A DNA stretch of 5,718 nucleotides from Planctomycetota bacterium (lineage in GTDB: Bacteria; Planctomycetota; UBA1135; GCA-002686595): the NCBI GenBank assembly GCA_013140785.1, contig JABFRZ010000333.1, positions 1 through 5,718 on the forward strand, written 5' to 3'. The translations under genes were made by a program, and so were the position numbers. Under the pieces are notes generated by a model. The model saw nothing but the letters and a program-made list of their open reading frames with translations. It had not been told where the DNA came from and did not search any database. Of this stretch, positions 5,705-5,718 are shown one piece after another; position 1 is the first letter of the stretch, and every line of letters starts with the position of its first letter.

Positions 5705-5718
5705 ATACCGATCCGGCC
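5701..5718 (+). CDS. Possible start of the next cluster gene, cut by the window edge
   Basis: The ATG at 5701 opens a frame reading MNTDPA that has no stop before the right edge. It sits at the end of the ATGA relay, where the next co-directional gene of the polysaccharide cluster would be expected. There is no clear Shine-Dalgarno sequence immediately upstream (GGCGGTTGGCG only), so initiation would depend on coupling. With six codons visible, no product can be proposed, and it may be only another unit of the array. Confidence 0.35.

Larger units (their letters stand above)
5591..5718 (+). repeat. Degenerate tandem array of ATGA-headed units, about 17 bases each
   Basis: ATGA occurs at 5591, 5615, 5632, 5649, 5666, 5684 and 5701, giving spacings of 24, 17, 17, 17, 18 and 17. 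By eye, units 5632 (ATGAACGAGGTTCGGCG) and 5684 (ATGAACGGCGGTTGGCG) match at 13 of 17 positions. The heptamer GCGATGA is exact at 5646, 5663, 5681 and 5698. The units at 5615 and 5649 share ATGAG and GACG at the same offsets. The first two units lie inside the glycosyltransferase coding region, in its frame. The 5591 and 5701 members are the weakest. The array may continue beyond the window. Elsewhere in the window ATGA is scattered, about fourteen times in roughly 5,600 bases by my reading. Confidence 0.6.

Noticed and set aside
5591..5718. CRISPR array
   Set aside because: The period of 17 bases is far too short for repeat plus spacer, the units vary along their length, and no cas genes are present.

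Overview
The window is GC-rich and densely packed, and every gene I can support is on the + strand. It holds the 3' end of one gene, five complete genes, and a repeat-like 3' edge where a further gene may begin. The organism looks like a high-GC Gram-negative-type bacterium. The P-loop of the second Der GTPase domain (GRRNAGKST instead of GRPNVGKS) and the EFFSFARS/RRADVVLLLFDAS segment resemble Der proteins I associate with Planctomycetota. This is recall-based inference, and Myxococcota or another high-GC phylum is not excluded.

Region 1 (1-1985) is a housekeeping-type unit. It contains the C-terminus of a probable QueE-type radical SAM enzyme (7-deazaguanine pathway), the ribosome-assembly GTPase Der, and a small unrecognised exported or lipoprotein-like protein. 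The reading frames are joined by a TGATG overlap and an ATGA overlap, so they are probably co-transcribed and translationally coupled.

Region 2 (1986-2103) is the only real gap between complete genes. It holds an imperfect GC-rich hairpin followed at a distance by a T-rich stretch, which is a weak terminator candidate. Next to the following start codon is a short hairpin whose loop carries most of a good Shine-Dalgarno sequence.

Region 3 (2104-5635) is a surface-polysaccharide export and assembly cluster: an ABC-2 type permease (Wzm-like), an ABC ATPase with a C-terminal Wzt-type substrate-recognition extension, and a GT2 glycosyltransferase with an extra C-terminal domain of unknown function. 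These are again joined by TGATG and ATGA overlaps. The likely division of labour is that the glycosyltransferase helps build a lipid-linked glycan on the cytoplasmic face, and the permease/ATPase pair exports the finished chain.

Region 4 (about 5591-5718) is the most unusual part. ATGA recurs seven times in 128 bases, with spacings of 24, 17, 17, 17, 18 and 17. From the glycosyltransferase stop onward, each ATGA-started reading frame closes on the TGA of a later ATGA. This forms a relay of tiny ORFs (MNEVRR, MSDVLR, MNHRSAMNGGWR) leading to an ATG at 5701 that stays open to the window edge. It could be a degenerate tandem repeat of a start region, a translation-coupling relay into the next gene, or both.
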